DNA of 64,000 bases from Kryptolebias marmoratus (lineage: Eukaryota > Chordata > Actinopteri > Cyprinodontiformes > Rivulidae). The stretch covers positions 7,302,268 to 7,366,267 of the forward strand of contig NC_051434.1 of the NCBI RefSeq assembly GCF_001649575.2, given 5' to 3'. The first letter of the stretch is position 1, and each line of letters opens with the position of its first letter. Positions 1-12,610 of this stretch are shown piece after piece. Position numbers and translations under genes: made by a program. The notes beneath the pieces are model-generated. The model worked only from the letters and a program-made list of their open reading frames with translations. It made no database searches and had not been told where the DNA came from.

Positions 1-858
1 TGCGGTTCCATCCGAGGTCACTATTGATTTCCAACTCTCTACCAAAAGAGAAAGAGGAAATTATTCTCTCTCAGTGGTTTGTTTTGGTTAAAAGAAAATG
101 CTTGTGAACTTTCTGGAACTGCTAGGGTTTCTGCATTGATTACTCATAAAATATGGTCTGATCTTATCAGGCTGAGCTAACAAAGAAACGTCTCACTTCG
201 CAGTTACTCTCTGTCAATCCCGAAAAACGTGTCTGAACCTTTCTTTTTCTCTAAAAAGCCATTTTGACTCATGTTGTTTTTTTAATTAAGAAAATGAGAT
301 TCGATGTTTGATAGAACAGTTACCCCTTTATATAAATCAAAGGTTTATCTATTGATTAAAAACCCTATGCAATCACGTTATCTTTCTTAAAATGAAGTGT
401 TTCGAACATTTTATCAATTCATTTACATACAGACAGTTTTAGATGAATAAAAACACATTATTTTAAATCTTTTTCCAGGGCAAACATTGTAAAAATGTCT
501 TATTGTGGAAAAAAACATCATTAATGCTTCTTTTGCACATTACAAAAAACAAAGAAAGTTTGGCATGCTTTTTTACAGAAGTTTCTGCTTGTTCATATGG
601 AAAAATTAAAAATAAAATATCATTACATGGACAGATATTTAAAAAGCACTCTTAAGAGGTCTTTTTCTCATACATGAACCAACATTTTAAACATTTTAAA
701 ACCCTATAAATCACAATATTATCAATCTTAGTGTTTCTCAGACAGTTTTTTTGTCCTTTGAGTTGTCAACCCAGACACTCCTTAAACATTAATAAACTGA
801 ATAATTTGGAGGAATGAATGGTCAAAAATATCTTCCTTTCTTTTTGTGTCAAACTCAT
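1..858. other. Unassigned AT-rich sequence
   Basis: No exon, RNA gene or recognisable repeat is seen. The one reading frame here, on the minus strand at 766-999, is low in complexity and overlaps the GATA tail of the LINE, so it is not a gene. Confidence 0.6.
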
Positions 859-2096
859 AAGATAGATAGATAGATAGATAGCATTTATTGTCATCGAACA
901 GAATTCAACGAAATTTCCACCGCAGCTCCCGTGCAAGAGGTCAAATATATACAGTATAAATAAGCAAACACACAATAATAATAATATCAATATATACAAC
1001 TAAATTAACTAAAGGCACTCAACAATACCAAAGAAGTAGCAGCAGGTCCAATTATGGCAAAGTACAGATAATGTAACAGTGCAAAGTGCAGAACAATATG
1101 GCTGTGTGGTGGTGGAGAATATGTATGTGTGACTGCGAGGTTATGATATATGTTGGAGGGGGGGACGGCAGGGAGTAATGGCTCTGACGGCTGTGGGGAA
1201 GAAACTGTTTCTCAATCTATTTGTTGTAGTCCGTATATTTCTGTACCGCTTGCCCGATGGCAGCGGCACGAACAGTCTGTGACCCGGGTGGCTGGAATCC
1301 ATCGCTATGGATCCAGCTCTCTTCTTGACCCGGTCTGTGTAAATAGAGTCCAGGTCTGGGAGGGGGCATCCCACAATGCCTTGTGCTGTTCTCACCACCC
1401 GTGTAAGTTGTTTCCTCTCCAGTGCTGTGCAGCTACCATACCACACAGTCATGTTGAGGCAGAGGATGCTCTCAATCATCGCCCTGTAAAAGTTCACGAG
1501 CAGCCGTGAGGAAAGTCCAGCCCGTCTCAGTTTCCTGAGGAAGAAGAGCCTTTGTTGTGTTTTCTTCACCAGGTGGGAGGTGTTTGTGTTCCAGGAGAAG
1601 TCAGACGTAATGTGGAGGCCCAGGAACTTGATGTTGTCCACACGTTCCACCACTTCTCCATCTATGAGAAGGGGAGTGTGAGCCGACCTCCTGGACCTTC
1701 TGTAATCCACAATGACCTCCTTGGTCTTCCCTGTGTTCAGCACCAAGTTGTTGGCTGAACACCACTGAGTGAGCTGCAGAATCTCATCTCTGTAGTGGGT
1801 CTCGTTGTTGTCTGAAATGAGACCCACTACTGTTGTGTCGTCCGCGTACTTCACGACTGTGTTTGTGGGGTGGATGGCCACGCAGTCGTGTGTAAACAGG
1901 GTGAAGAGAGCTGGGCTGAGCACACAGCCCTGCGGCGTGCCTGTGTTAAGGACCAGTGGAGACGATGTTGAGCCACTTATTCTCACCACCTGGTGCCTGT
2001 TGGTGAGGAAGTCTCTGATCCAATGACACAGTGAAGCGGGCAGCCCCACCTCAAGTAGCTTCAGCACCAGCTTGTCTGGAATGACGGTGTTAAGAG
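859..2096 (-). mobile_element. 5'-truncated non-LTR retrotransposon (CR1/L2 type) with open RT frame
   Basis: A LINE copy containing the C-terminal half of a reverse transcriptase. The frame is open from the break near 2093 down to the stop near 1141, about 315 codons. It shows the RT motifs GTPQGCVLSPALF and VKYADDTTVVG (catalytic Asp pair), the thumb region FLGLHIT, and the C-terminal block YRNIRTTTNRLRNSFFPTAV that is frequent in fish CR1/L2 and Rex1/Babar-like elements. The noncoding tail (859-1140) ends in five GATA units (861-881), a tandem 3' end usual for this clade. The 5' break falls before the NTVIPDKL segment, so fingers, palm motif A and the endonuclease domain are missing. Absence of stops suggests a fairly young insertion. 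Clade assignment (L2 versus Rex1/Babar) is not certain. Confidence 0.88.
861..881. repeat. (GATA)5 microsatellite at the LINE 3' end
   Basis: Five perfect GATA units directly beside the noncoding tail of the LINE copy. Read with the LINE, on the minus strand, they are its terminal TATC repeats, as expected of a priming-related tail rather than an unrelated microsatellite. Confidence 0.9.
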
Positions 2097-2999
2097 GTTA
2101 CAGAAACATCTAATGCATGTTATTGCTGCACAGAGGTTCTTTAAGTTATTAAAATCAAAATTGAATTACCTTTTTAATCAGTAAAATGTATTATTCCTAA
2201 TTTTGTTCAATAGAGTCATGGAGCTTATGACCCCTTTGTGTGATACTAATTTGGATTTCTTTTAAAGATGAATGATCACTTCTGAAATCCTGGTTATTTA
2301 GAAAAAAATAAAATCCTGAAGTTATCTGCCTTTGAGCCTGAATGATCCTGTTATCTATATCATATATTCTTTAATTTTAGTTTTATTCTCAACCTTTTGG
2401 TCGTGGTGTGATGGGACTGCTACTGAAATAAATCTGATGCCTCTTTATTAAAAACAAAACAGACAGGATGCATCAAAAAATATCACACTGCCTGCAGAAC
2501 TGGACACATTGACCTCTGACCCTTGTCCATTACAAGCCATTATCTCCTTAGTTAAGAGAAGGGGGTAATCCATGCTGTATTACAACTGGCACAACAGCTG
2601 GATGGTCTGTTTGCAGCTGCCCCTGAAGCTCTTTGTGCTCTGATACGAACAGACATCTGGGATAAAGTGCTTTTATTTGGATTTCTATCAGTAGGCCTCA
2701 AGAAGGCATAACAACACGAATAATAATCTGTGTTCATTTAAGGAGACTTGTACCAGTGATGGATTAATCAGGGTGTCTGCGATGACTACTTGGGTACAGA
2801 CTACTATGAAATTTTAATGAGCTCAACTGGAGGCGGTGTGATGCTTGTTGATTTCAGTGTTTCAGAGCCAGGTGCCTCGAGAAGCAAAGTTAGTTGTTGT
2901 AATCTTTATGTTTTTGTTGGGTTTATCTCACGTGCATTCGTGTATTCGTGCATACAACCTCAAAAACACGAGCGAACCCTTTGTGAAATGGAATGTGAA
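2097..2999. other. Unassigned sequence
   Basis: Nothing recognisable between two LINE pieces. Short frames at 2552-2737 and 2790-3045 lack any domain resemblance. Confidence 0.5.
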
Positions 3000-3335
3000 T
3001 GCTGGGATGGTGCCAAGGGCTGACAAGATGGGATCAAATGATTAAGGCCGGTCACAGAGAAGATGCAAAAAAAAAAAAAAAAAGACTGTAATGGTATGGG
3101 CATGTGGTCATGAAGCGGAGAGGAAGCGGATAATATTGTTTCAATATTAACAGCTGCTTCCCATGATGTAAACCACAAAAGTGTAGGACTGACAGGATAA
3201 AAGAAAACATGAAGATTGCCAGAATCGTTCCAGAAGATGTTGTCGATTGGGCTAAATGGAGACGACTGACTAAATGAGTTAACCCTTTAATTGCATGGGA
3301 CAAACACTAAGATGAAGAAGAAGATGACTCTGAAT
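3000..3335 (+). mobile_element. 3' tail of a degenerate LINE
   Basis: Interrupted translation gives a WYGHVVMKRRG segment near 3090, like the RWYGHV-type motif near the C-terminus of many LINE reverse transcriptases. About 45 codons later comes PEDVVDWAKWRRLTK and a stop near 3275, the usual end of such proteins (D-RAKWR-like). Stops, an A run at 3066-3082 and frame breaks separate the parts. It ends in GAAGAAGATGA-like short units near 3315. Only the last part of the element is present; RTE-like is my best guess for clade. Confidence 0.5.
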
Positions 3336-3504
3336 ACTGGTACCATTAAGTATTCAGTTCAATTTAAGGCTGTATAGACCAAATCTATCCTTTATCCTCT
3401 GGAATTTATTTGAAGGAGCCTCAAAAATATGTTTTTCAGCCCTGATCTGTTAATTTCTTTAAGGTCTAAGGAAGATCACCAAGTTAGACCTCAGTCAGTT
3501 CAGT

Positions 3505-3597
3505 CAAAATCAAACTATTTTTCTAAGCTGAGGTTGTTCAAAGAGCTATCTACAACAGGTAAGATATTAACTCCTGAACTATCTCTTTAAATCCACT
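3505..3597 (+). repeat. Repeat family B terminal segment, single copy
   Basis: Contains AGCTATCTACAACAGGTAAG and surrounding bases that closely match the B segments at 5774-5872 and 47130-47240. No inverted partner is seen nearby, so this is a lone end or a deletion remnant. The rest of 3336-4590 holds nothing else I can assign. Confidence 0.6.
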
Positions 3598-4590
3598 TGT
3601 AACCAAGTTTATTTCTAGTTGTTGTGGATAGTTTTGTGTCTAAAAGGACTCTTAGTCTGTTATAACAACCAGTTACAGTAATAACACCTCAGGCACTAAA
3701 GCAGAAAACCTTGTCACAAGTCACTGAACTTATTTTGGTCCTCCTGCTTTTAAAATAAACTTGTGAGGTTTAATTTTTGAAAAGGGGGGGGAGTGTTAAG
3801 TTAATATTTTGCCAGGTGTTCAAGGAGTCGAAGTCATGAAAACATTGCAGCTGTCAGGGAAGTTAAAAACAAAGCTAAATGATGTGAGTCACCAGATGTT
3901 GACTGTTGGTACAAGACTGCTTTCGCCACGGATTTAAAACATTAAAACTTTTCTCTTTCAGTACAGGAAGCAACAAGCTCCGAGTTTCCTGATGAAGGTT
4001 TGGATCTGTCGACATGGCAGGGCTGCCTGCTTCTTTCAGTAAATGTCTGGATAGATCAAAAAGAAAAGTGTTTACAGCGTGGTGGGGTTTTTAAAATAAA
4101 TAGTCTTTACCAAACTCCAAAAATGGAAATGGAAGAGATCAACTTGAAGGGGCACACACTACTACAAAAATTATGGCTCTAAGAAATGTTTCATTATGAT
4201 GTTACACTAGATTATTTGAATGTTCTTAAAAACAGTGAATTTAATCATCAGTATGTGAAAAAAAAAACAGATGTTTGTGATTCATGATAAAAAAAAACAA
4301 CTAAGATTCATACAAAAAGTTCAGCTGAATGTCAGTAATTTTTTAAAAACACTTATTTTTTCCCCCCATGAAATAATATTTTGGGTGCAGATTGTGTAAC
4401 AGTTCTGCCAGGAGAGGTGAACCATGTAACTGTGTTCTGACTTGTTTTATCACTGTTGCCTACAGCTTTCATCCACACACACATTTTTACTCATTTTACT
4501 CAAACTGGATCCTTCTGGCACTAAACCTACTTGGACATCATCTATGTTCATAATGTCTATTTAAATCCACAGCTCATTATAGTGCTGAAA

Positions 4591-4591
<1 letters not shown>

Positions 4592-4643
<52 letters not shown>
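4592..4643. repeat. (TG)26 microsatellite
   Basis: An uninterrupted TG dinucleotide run of about 52 bases, the longest perfect microsatellite in the window. Confidence 0.97.
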
Positions 4644-4645
<2 letters not shown>

Positions 4646-5369
4646 AACGCAGAGAAATCAACATTATTAACAGAATATTTTACCCAGAAGTCAAAACTGC
4701 AGACTTGTTCATGTGAGGTAAATTCAAGCCAATGTCTTTAAATGATTTTAAAGGTCTCCATTATAAAACTAATCTCATAATAAGTTCATTTAGTTTAGTT
4801 GCTATTTGTGGAAAGCAGCATGACAGCAGCATGATAATAAACTGAGGCTGTGTCTGGAAGTCATCAGCGCCCATTGTGCCCATTCAGGGACCTCGGTGTC
4901 TCAGCAGGACTGAGAGGGTTTTCTGGGTCATTTGAGGAGAAATGAACCAGGATGACAGTCTGTCAGTAAATAAACACCTGAAAAAACCCCAACATTTTAG
5001 GAAAATATGCTTGCATAAGGTATACCTGCAGAAAAAAGTCACATTTATTAGAAAATGTTTAAAGGCCAGAATTATAAATTATTACTTTTATTTCCACACA
5101 ATGCTAGCCGATTGAGGGAAAGTGTAGAAAATGAGATGATAAATCCTTTACTGCCTTTACTGGTTTTACAAAATGTTTACATTTTACTGAATACATCTGT
5201 TGGAAAGTAGTATGGTATATATGAGTTAGGAAAAACTAAATACATTTAGTAAATGCATCTATCAGCTAATTAACTAATTAACTAATGCCAGAATAACATG
5301 TTTAAACAGTTGTTTTTATTTAGAATTAAAAATAAATACATATAATAAACACATTTTAAAACAACTGGA

Positions 5370-5885
5370 TCTTTTAAAATGGGGTTACGCAGAAAGGGTA
5401 TGAACAGTTAATATCTTACCTGTTCCAGGTAGCTCTTTGAACAACTTCAGTCTAGAGAAAAAAAGCTGATCCAGATTGATGAGCTAATGGCTAGTCTAAA
5501 TGAGACCAAAGTGGATTACTGCCATCTTAAAACAGCTCCAGTTTTAACAATTTCATAGCTCCTCACATGAGTTCTATTTTATGAATGTTTACCATAATTT
5601 TAACATTATGGAGTTTTTTTTGCAAGCACAATTAGCAGCAGTAGCAACTAGCTGTAGTGCTTCCAGTGCAGACAGGGGCACAGTTTATAAATTGTTATCA
5701 CATGAACTGCTATGATTTTTATTTAGGCCTGGCCTGGGTTAGACTAGCTGTAAACCTAACGATCCAGTTAGAAAATGTATTTCTCCAAACTGAGGTTCTT
5801 CAAAGACATATCCACAACAGGTAAGATGTTAACTGTTCATAACCTTTCCACAAAACAGCAATTCAAAACATCTGAACTATTGCTC
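5370..5885. mobile_element. Family B element with about 90-bp inverted ends
   Basis: The segment 5376-5458 and the reverse complement of 5774-5872 share a long imperfect match, including TATGAACAGTTAA, CTTACCTGTT and CTTTGAACAACTTCAG-like blocks. About 310 bp of unrelated sequence lie between. The layout fits a nonautonomous DNA transposon or fold-back element. No transposase and no clear target-site duplication are seen. The same ends occur at 45935-46025 and 47130-47255. Confidence 0.7.
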
Positions 5886-7429
5886 CAAGTTAAACTACCT
5901 TTTGAATCATCTCATAAAGGAGGGATACATTACAAAGAGAGAGATAATCCATTTTCCTACGTGTGAATCAGTGGGATTAGGTGAGGTTTCAAAGGAGTAA
6001 TGAATGTCTGCACTGACTCTACAGGTCAATGTTTTAAATATAAACCTCCTGTTCTCTGTGGCAGACTTTAGATGGGTTTCACCATGTGAAACAGAACACA
6101 TGAGCCGCAGTAATACATGTGTTCTATAAAGTGAAAGTCATTCCTCTGTGTTTACTGAAACTCACAGATAGTAAGGCAGGGGTTTGATTAGGCACAGGTG
6201 GGTCTCGTTAAAGGCTGGACCTCTGCTGGCTCCCCACCAGCCATCGTGCTGCGTTCACGTCATGTTGGGTTTACCGTAAATGTAAGCTGCCAGCTGGGGG
6301 AGCAGCATATACTTATAAGTAGGACACGCAACAGACCATAAATATTGCAAATACTGTACAGATGTTGCCAGTCGAAAATAAGAAAAATAGTTACACCAAC
6401 TAGTATAAAAAATGTATTTTACCAGCAGATCTTGCTAAATAATAAAAATGACTTTTAACGTCTACATTTCCACCATTATGAGTTCCAGCAGTGACATGTC
6501 ACTCTGTTCTTGAGTTTTCTTATCATCTCATCTATCATTACGACCTGCTATTGTAATCCGGCTCTCACAAGTCTTCATGTGCTTTAAAACAGACGCTTGG
6601 CTTCGGCCTCAAAGATTATTTACTCAACAGGATAAAACAAAGCTGCCTGCTGAGACCAGCGCAGATCCGCCAGTGAAACATGATGACATCTTATAAACCA
6701 AAACTGTTTGTGAAATTCTAAATATTTTCTCTGAGTTATCGTCTTTATGGCTGGGTTTCATTTTGTAATATTTCTTAATGACGCAGAATGTTTTTCTAAA
6801 TGGTAAACACAAAATATTTAAAACCGCAAAAAAGGGGGGGTAGTGGGAGGAAAGACATTAGCAAGATTTGCTTGTCAGTGTGACTTTTGGTAAAATAACG
6901 CTTCAGGGAGGCATTGAAACATCTGAAGCAGCCATTCGATGCGTGAGAAGCTCACAGTGAAGTAAAAAACATTCATGTGAAAGTTCAACAAGCCCAAACT
7001 TAACATAAGATGCTTTACCAAATCTAATTTTGTTCAGTTTTGTTTAAGATTTTTATTATAAAAACAACATGGTCTAAAACAAACAACATGACCTACAGTG
7101 TTTTTAATTAAGACATTTCTGACCTCCATATCATAAATCTTGACTTTGGTAACATTATATTTCCCCAAGCAAGATTCAGGTCATTAGAGCACAATTTCTA
7201 TAGAAATGTTGGAATTTTTACAAATTTCTCAACGGCCCGTCATGCTCTTTCACACTTAATAGGGAGCTCACTGAGTCGCCGCACCATTTAGCTCAAAGCA
7301 CTGCCTCATATTTCCTTCTGTGTGACTTTAGTCCTATATTCTAACTTACCTTGTGATGCTCAATGAGTTGGAGGACTAAATGTTTTTGAACTGGTCATGC
7401 TTGTTGATTTTTAACAGGATTTTAGACTC
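5886..7429. other. Unassigned AT-rich sequence
   Basis: No gene or repeat recognised. Short frames at 5907-6101 and 6624-6812 show no domain features. Confidence 0.5.
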
Positions 7430-8090
7430 AAATTCTGGTCACAGAGACGAGACAACAGTGAAGAGAAGGAAGACTTTTATTGTGTGAGCCACAGGAAGTT
7501 GGAAGGTCTGAACAAGTTCAGTTGTCTGAAAAGATGTAGCTCGAGTTAGTAAAGATCGTCAGGATATAATTACTTGTAGTGTGATTTACAGGATGAGTGG
7601 TTCTTCTTTCTTTTGCAGAATCCATTGGAGGGAAGTATTCCAGGGGTTCGAGGACTAAGAAAGGAGATGACGATGAGGATTTTAGTGGAGAAAGTTTAAA
7701 CAAGTTTAGTTGCAGGTAGGTGGGCTGATCTGATTTTCTTTTTTTTTTGTCTTTAGGTGGATTGCGTGAGAGATGAACATTGAAAAATCCAAATACTGGA
7801 GAACACAGGTGAACAACATTTAAGATTAGCTCAAGCAAAACTATCAGAAGGACAACAAGGAGAATTACTGAGACCAATGTTCACCATAGGAGGTTCAACA
7901 GTCCGGTTAAGAATGATGTCTCAGCTCAGCCTTATATTGACAGGTGACACATCAGCGTCGACTGATTTCAACAGCTCATCCAGAAGGAAGGAGCAGCACC
8001 ACCAGCAGGAAGCACCAAGAACTGCCTCCACCTTCAGGGTGAGGAGGGAGAAAGGGTTTCTGGTTATTAGACAAGGATAGCCTGGAACCA
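7430..8090 (-). mobile_element. Candidate solo LTR
   Basis: Read on the minus strand there is a TATA-like box (CAATATAAGG, about 7935) some 450 bp before an AATAAA signal (about 7480), followed by a TGTTGTCTCG-like GT-rich stretch, an order expected of U3, R and U5. No protein-coding retrotransposon sequence flanks it. Exact ends and duplications could not be defined. A decayed gene 3' exon is an alternative reading. Confidence 0.3.
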
Positions 8091-10462
8091 CTAACAAAAC
8101 TACTTATTTATTTGTATGTTTTTGATCTAAATTTAATCTAGCTTAGCGACTTTCAAATAGCTTCTTTATGATTAAAGAATGATGTTGACTTATGTGTTGC
8201 TTCTAAGATCCACCCAGTTTGGATTTCCTTATCTTTTTGTAACCAAATAAGCCCAATTTTTTTCAATTTTGGACTCATATCTTTGCCATCAAGACAAAAA
8301 CATGACACATTATAGCCTAATCAGGTACAGATCATTGATGATAATTAGAAGTTTATATTGAATTAAAATAGGAATAACAAAAAGTAATTTCATCTGCATT
8401 TGAAAGAAGGCCACTTGTTTTGATAAAGAACAGATTTTGAAACATGTCTGCCTAAAATGAAGAGCAAATATTTTGTAAAAATGACAACAGCACTGAGCTG
8501 GTTTACATAATTTTATCAGTTTTTCTTTTTTTTATGTATTAAGTGTGTCAAGAAGAGTTGGCAGTAAGAAAGACAAACATTACAAACAGGTTTTAGACAG
8601 GAAAAGCACTTTTCAGCTTCCTCAAAAGAATGAATTGCTTTATTTATATTAATATTTTGGATGCTTTTGTTACTTGGCAACATTATGCACCAACATGACA
8701 TTGATATAAAATTATGCTAAAAGTGTGAGGACATGAACATATTTGCCCCAATACCCACCACCACCACCCACCACACACACGTGTGTGTTTGTGTGTGTGG
8801 GGGTCCACAGCTGTTGAGTGCTGTGCAGATGGAACGACCAGAAATGACAGATTACAGCTAAATCTGGAGGGCAGGATGGAGATGATGTGGGTGGGTGGGA
8901 GTGATTAGGAAGCATTGCGCAGACTGGAGTGAAAGTGTCTAAAATTAAAACAAGAGGAAAAAAAAGGATGACAGGAAATGCAACCAGATGATGGAAAGAT
9001 TAGACACACAGAGAACGTTCACGGTCAGATTAGAGGGTGAAATTCAATAAACTTGGTGACAATGTGATGAGGTAAATGAACAGATATATTTTAAGACTCT
9101 ACAGAAAAACAATAAATTCCTCTTAAACAGTAATAAATAGTAAACAAAAGCTTAAATTTCCATAAAGATATCTGTTTTTTTCATTGATACATAAGCTGTA
9201 AACTTCAACTAAAGCAGCAGAAACTTGTTTTGCAGTGTCATACTTTTTTGAGCCCTGGATTAGAGTCAAATTGTGCCCTCTGTAATGTTCAAACCATTTT
9301 TTCCCACACACTAACCTGCGAGCTGCTGCAGCACGCAGACAACCTGTTTTCCTGCACTTGTCAACACATTAGTCAAGTGATGTGAGGAAGATGGGCAAAA
9401 ACCCAAATTAATGTGCGCAAAAGCAAAGCCCCTCTAGGAAGCTTAACGCTCTTATAATTAAAATGCACATTCACATTTTCCTTCCATGTCCAAGACAGTC
9501 GTTTCTTGGAACCACAAATTAGTGGGCTGTTGTATAAATTAGAAGCTAACGTTCACTTTAGGCTTCTTATGGCTTAAAAAGAAGAAAAAAGTCAAAGTTT
9601 TTCTTTCATTCTAAGTGAAGTAACATTGTTTATTTCAGATTTTAAAAACTTGAACATGAGTCTTGTTGCTCTCATTCTCTCAGAAACAATCACCAATGAG
9701 ACTGAGAGTCAACCCTGCAGAGGATTCTTGCTCTGATTGTACCCTGATTCTGATCTTCGAATAAATCTTTCACAAAATCAAGTGAACTCTGACACATTTA
9801 ACGTCTTAACAGCCTTGATAGCTTTTTGACGTCAAAACCAAACGTCACATCATCCTCTTCTTTTATCTATTTCCTGACATTATATATTTCTTAGGGTATT
9901 AAATGTTGGCATTTTAGGTTCCAAAAACATCTCTTCACCTGTTTTCACCTCAAACTCCCGCCTAGCCCAGTGCTTTGACGAGCCAGAGACGAGTTGACGT
10001 ACGATGACCTGAAGCTGCAGGAGCGTCAAGTCAAATGCACCGCTCTGGAAAGATTGGAAGATGTCACATTGAGGTAAATCAGGGAACACAGATTGGAGCT
10101 ATCAGGTGAACTGAAGCTGAAATTGAGATCATTAGGGTTCCCTCAGTGCAGATTAAAGAAAGATTGTTGCTTTCCTCCAGCCACTCCAATCTGAGTATTA
10201 ACACGTTAGTCTAAACTGTTGGAACTGAACAAAAAGAGCTGTTTTTACTGGTTTATTATGGCAATTTTAGAAATCCACTTTGCCTTTTAGTTGATCATTT
10301 TGAGGCTATTTAATTTCATATTTGTTCATGTTGTGATTTATATATTCTGAGCTGTAGCATTATATCTCCAGATTGGCTGTAAAAGAATTTTGAAGCATTT
10401 AAAAAAAATGTTTTTAGAAATGTATTTAAACATTGTATATATTTTGAGCAATAGTCACCACC
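8091..10462. other. Unassigned sequence
   Basis: No gene found. It contains a short GT/CA-rich tract at 8750-8800 and otherwise ordinary AT-rich DNA. Confidence 0.5.
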
Positions 10463-10695
10463 ATTCTCTGTGGTGTAGTGGTCAATTGATTCACAACAAA
10501 AAAAGTGTGAGGTCCAAAACTCAAACTGCTCCCTTTTTGTGTAGAGTATGAGTGTTCTCCCAGTACATGCGTGGGTTTTCTCTGGGTACTTCGATATCCT
10601 TCCACAGCCCCCAAAACAGGCATGTTTAGGAAGTTGGTAACTCTGAATTGCCCCTAAAGTGTTCATGAATGATTGTTTGTCTCATCTGTGGTGGT
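10463..10695 (+). mobile_element. V-SINE-like (DANA/HE1-type) copy
   Basis: The middle carries GTTCTCCCAGTACATGCGTG, GGGTTTTCTCTGGGTACTTC and CTTCCACAGCCCCCAAAACA in order, closely matching the conserved central domain of fish V-SINEs as I remember it. It is preceded by a degraded tRNA-like head (GTGGTGTAGTGGTCA) and followed by TGAATGATTGTTTGTCTCAT. A and B promoter boxes are decayed, so it is an old copy. Confidence 0.65.
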
Positions 10696-11969
10696 TAAAA
10701 AAAGAAAATCAGAAACTAATCACTTAGATGTCCTGATATGCCTTCCTTCGTGGATTGCTAGGCCTTTAAATGTATTCATGTTTTTTATTGGACAAACACA
10801 CATTTTTTTCTAAAAGAACTGTAATAGAAATAACATCAAAAACCGCATGTCTTGAACATACGAAGGATGAGAATACCTTCTGCGCTCAACAGATATAGTG
10901 GACAACATGTCATCACATATAAATCAATAAAATCCTGCTGGATTTAGTGTGAGTATTAGTAGAGTAATACAGTAGTCTTTCAATGGTTATATAATATACA
11001 ATATTCTATGCAGTGGTTTTTGCCCTGGGTGGCCTTTCGATGGCCTTATTAAAGTCTGAATAACTTATCTGAATCAATATGTTAATAAGGAATGCCCCTG
11101 AGCTGAATTACCAGCACCATTAAACACAAAGCAGAGAATAATGGTCTGCTTAATCCCCGAATGAGTTATAAGAAATTTAATTCAAGTCATATTGTACTTT
11201 AACAGCTTACCCCTGACTCTAAACCTGCTTTAATGAAAAACCCAAAGTATATTGAGGATACAAATCACGTAATACATAAACCAATGTAGGGTTGTTTCAT
11301 TCTTCTCAAGAATATATCAGTTATCCTACAGGCAGACATGTTTTAGGTTTGTCGGATATCTTGGAGTAATAATGGTCTGTTTTACCAGCAGAAGCAAAAG
11401 AAAGGTTTGGTGACACCTGCAGGGGAAAAGTTGTTGAGCTTGCGGCTCAATAAAAAGAGGCGTAGTACTGCATATATTTTCAACTCGCTCCTAAGGAGAT
11501 GTCTCGCATGTGTTTCCATTTCCTGGATGTGTAGCTTTAGGAAATGACAAATTTGACACATTACACAATAAATTTGTGGCTGTAAATATATGCCGGGCAT
11601 GATTCACCTCTAAGTGCTGTCATAAATTTTCCACACTTTTTTATATAAAAAAATATACATCTGTGGGAAAAGACTTTTAAAACCTGTCAGGGATGCACAT
11701 AAAATGAGGGAGGTTCTGTATCCTTAAAATGTAATGTTTAAAATATACACAAATACAGGTGCCAAGAGATGAAAAAATACATGGAAAAAAAAGTTGGACT
11801 GCATTCTGCTTTTGAAAGCAAGCCTTTAAAAAAGTGTAAAAGATTTGAAACGAGAACAGCACCAAATGTACCAAATAACTGTCCTCTTTATGCAAAAGAT
11901 TTGATTATCTTGCCTTTATTTGGTCAAGATAACAAAATGTGGTCATTTTCAGGCTACTCTCGAGACATT
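10696..11969. other. Unassigned sequence
   Basis: AT-rich with no recognisable feature; short frames on both strands overlap and show no domain. Confidence 0.5.
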
Positions 11970-12330
11970 ACAATTAAAGGCCTAGCATTCCTTAAAGCAA
12001 TGTATATCACCCACCGCCTTTCATGCCAGTTATAGCTGTTTCGATTAAACCTTGTAAATGATATTGTGCCCATGATGTGATATTAGTGCTTGTAGTATGT
12101 GTTGAGGAATACTCTCAGCAACTACCACACCAAATTTGAGTTTAACATCTGTAAAAATGTCTGGGTTTTAGCCATTTTTGAGTTTCCTAAGGTCAGTTGG
12201 CTGTGGCGACCATCTTGGATTGAGTAGTTAATCAGTTGTAGATGTTCATTCAGTGATTCCTTTCTGCAAGTTTCATTAAAACCCATTGGTTCATGAGATA
12301 TTTTGCTAACAGACAGAGGTGAAACAGATC
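11970..12330 (+). repeat. Repeat family A, nearly full unit
   Basis: It starts with TTAAAGGCCTAGCATTCCTT and runs through CACCAAATTTGAGTTTAACA, GGCGACCATCTTGGATTG, CAGTTGTAGATG and TTCATGAGATATTTTGCTAA to ACAGACAGA. The same ordered blocks recur at many places here in both orientations. It has no coding capacity that I can defend. Confidence 0.8.
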
Positions 12331-12367
12331 TTATGTAATCAGTTAGCTATCAGAGAATACGTTGGGA

Positions 12368-12610
12368 ATGGTCTCAGCTAATTTTTGACATAGTTACAGC
12401 TTGTTTTGTGTTTGCTAAGGCTGCTTAGCTGTGGCAGCCATCTTATATTTGGTTGATTAAAAAAGGTAATCAGTTGTAGATGTACATGTAGTGATTACTT
12501 TATGAGTGTTTTAATAAAAAACACCAAGTTCATGAACAACTTTGCTAACAGACAAACACACAAAGGCAAAAACATGGCCCTTTCACCTTTGTTGGTAGGT
12601 GATAGTAAAG
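12368..12610 (+). repeat. Repeat family A, second tandem unit (partial)
   Basis: Directly follows the previous unit in the same orientation. It has AGCTGTGGCAGCCATCTTAT, GTTGTAGATGTACATGTAGT and TTTGCTAACAGACAAACACA, but lacks the first third of the unit. Confidence 0.75.

Noticed and set aside
1150..2026. Three plus-strand frames opposite the LINE.
   Set aside because: Shadows of the RT frame; no domain and no continuity.
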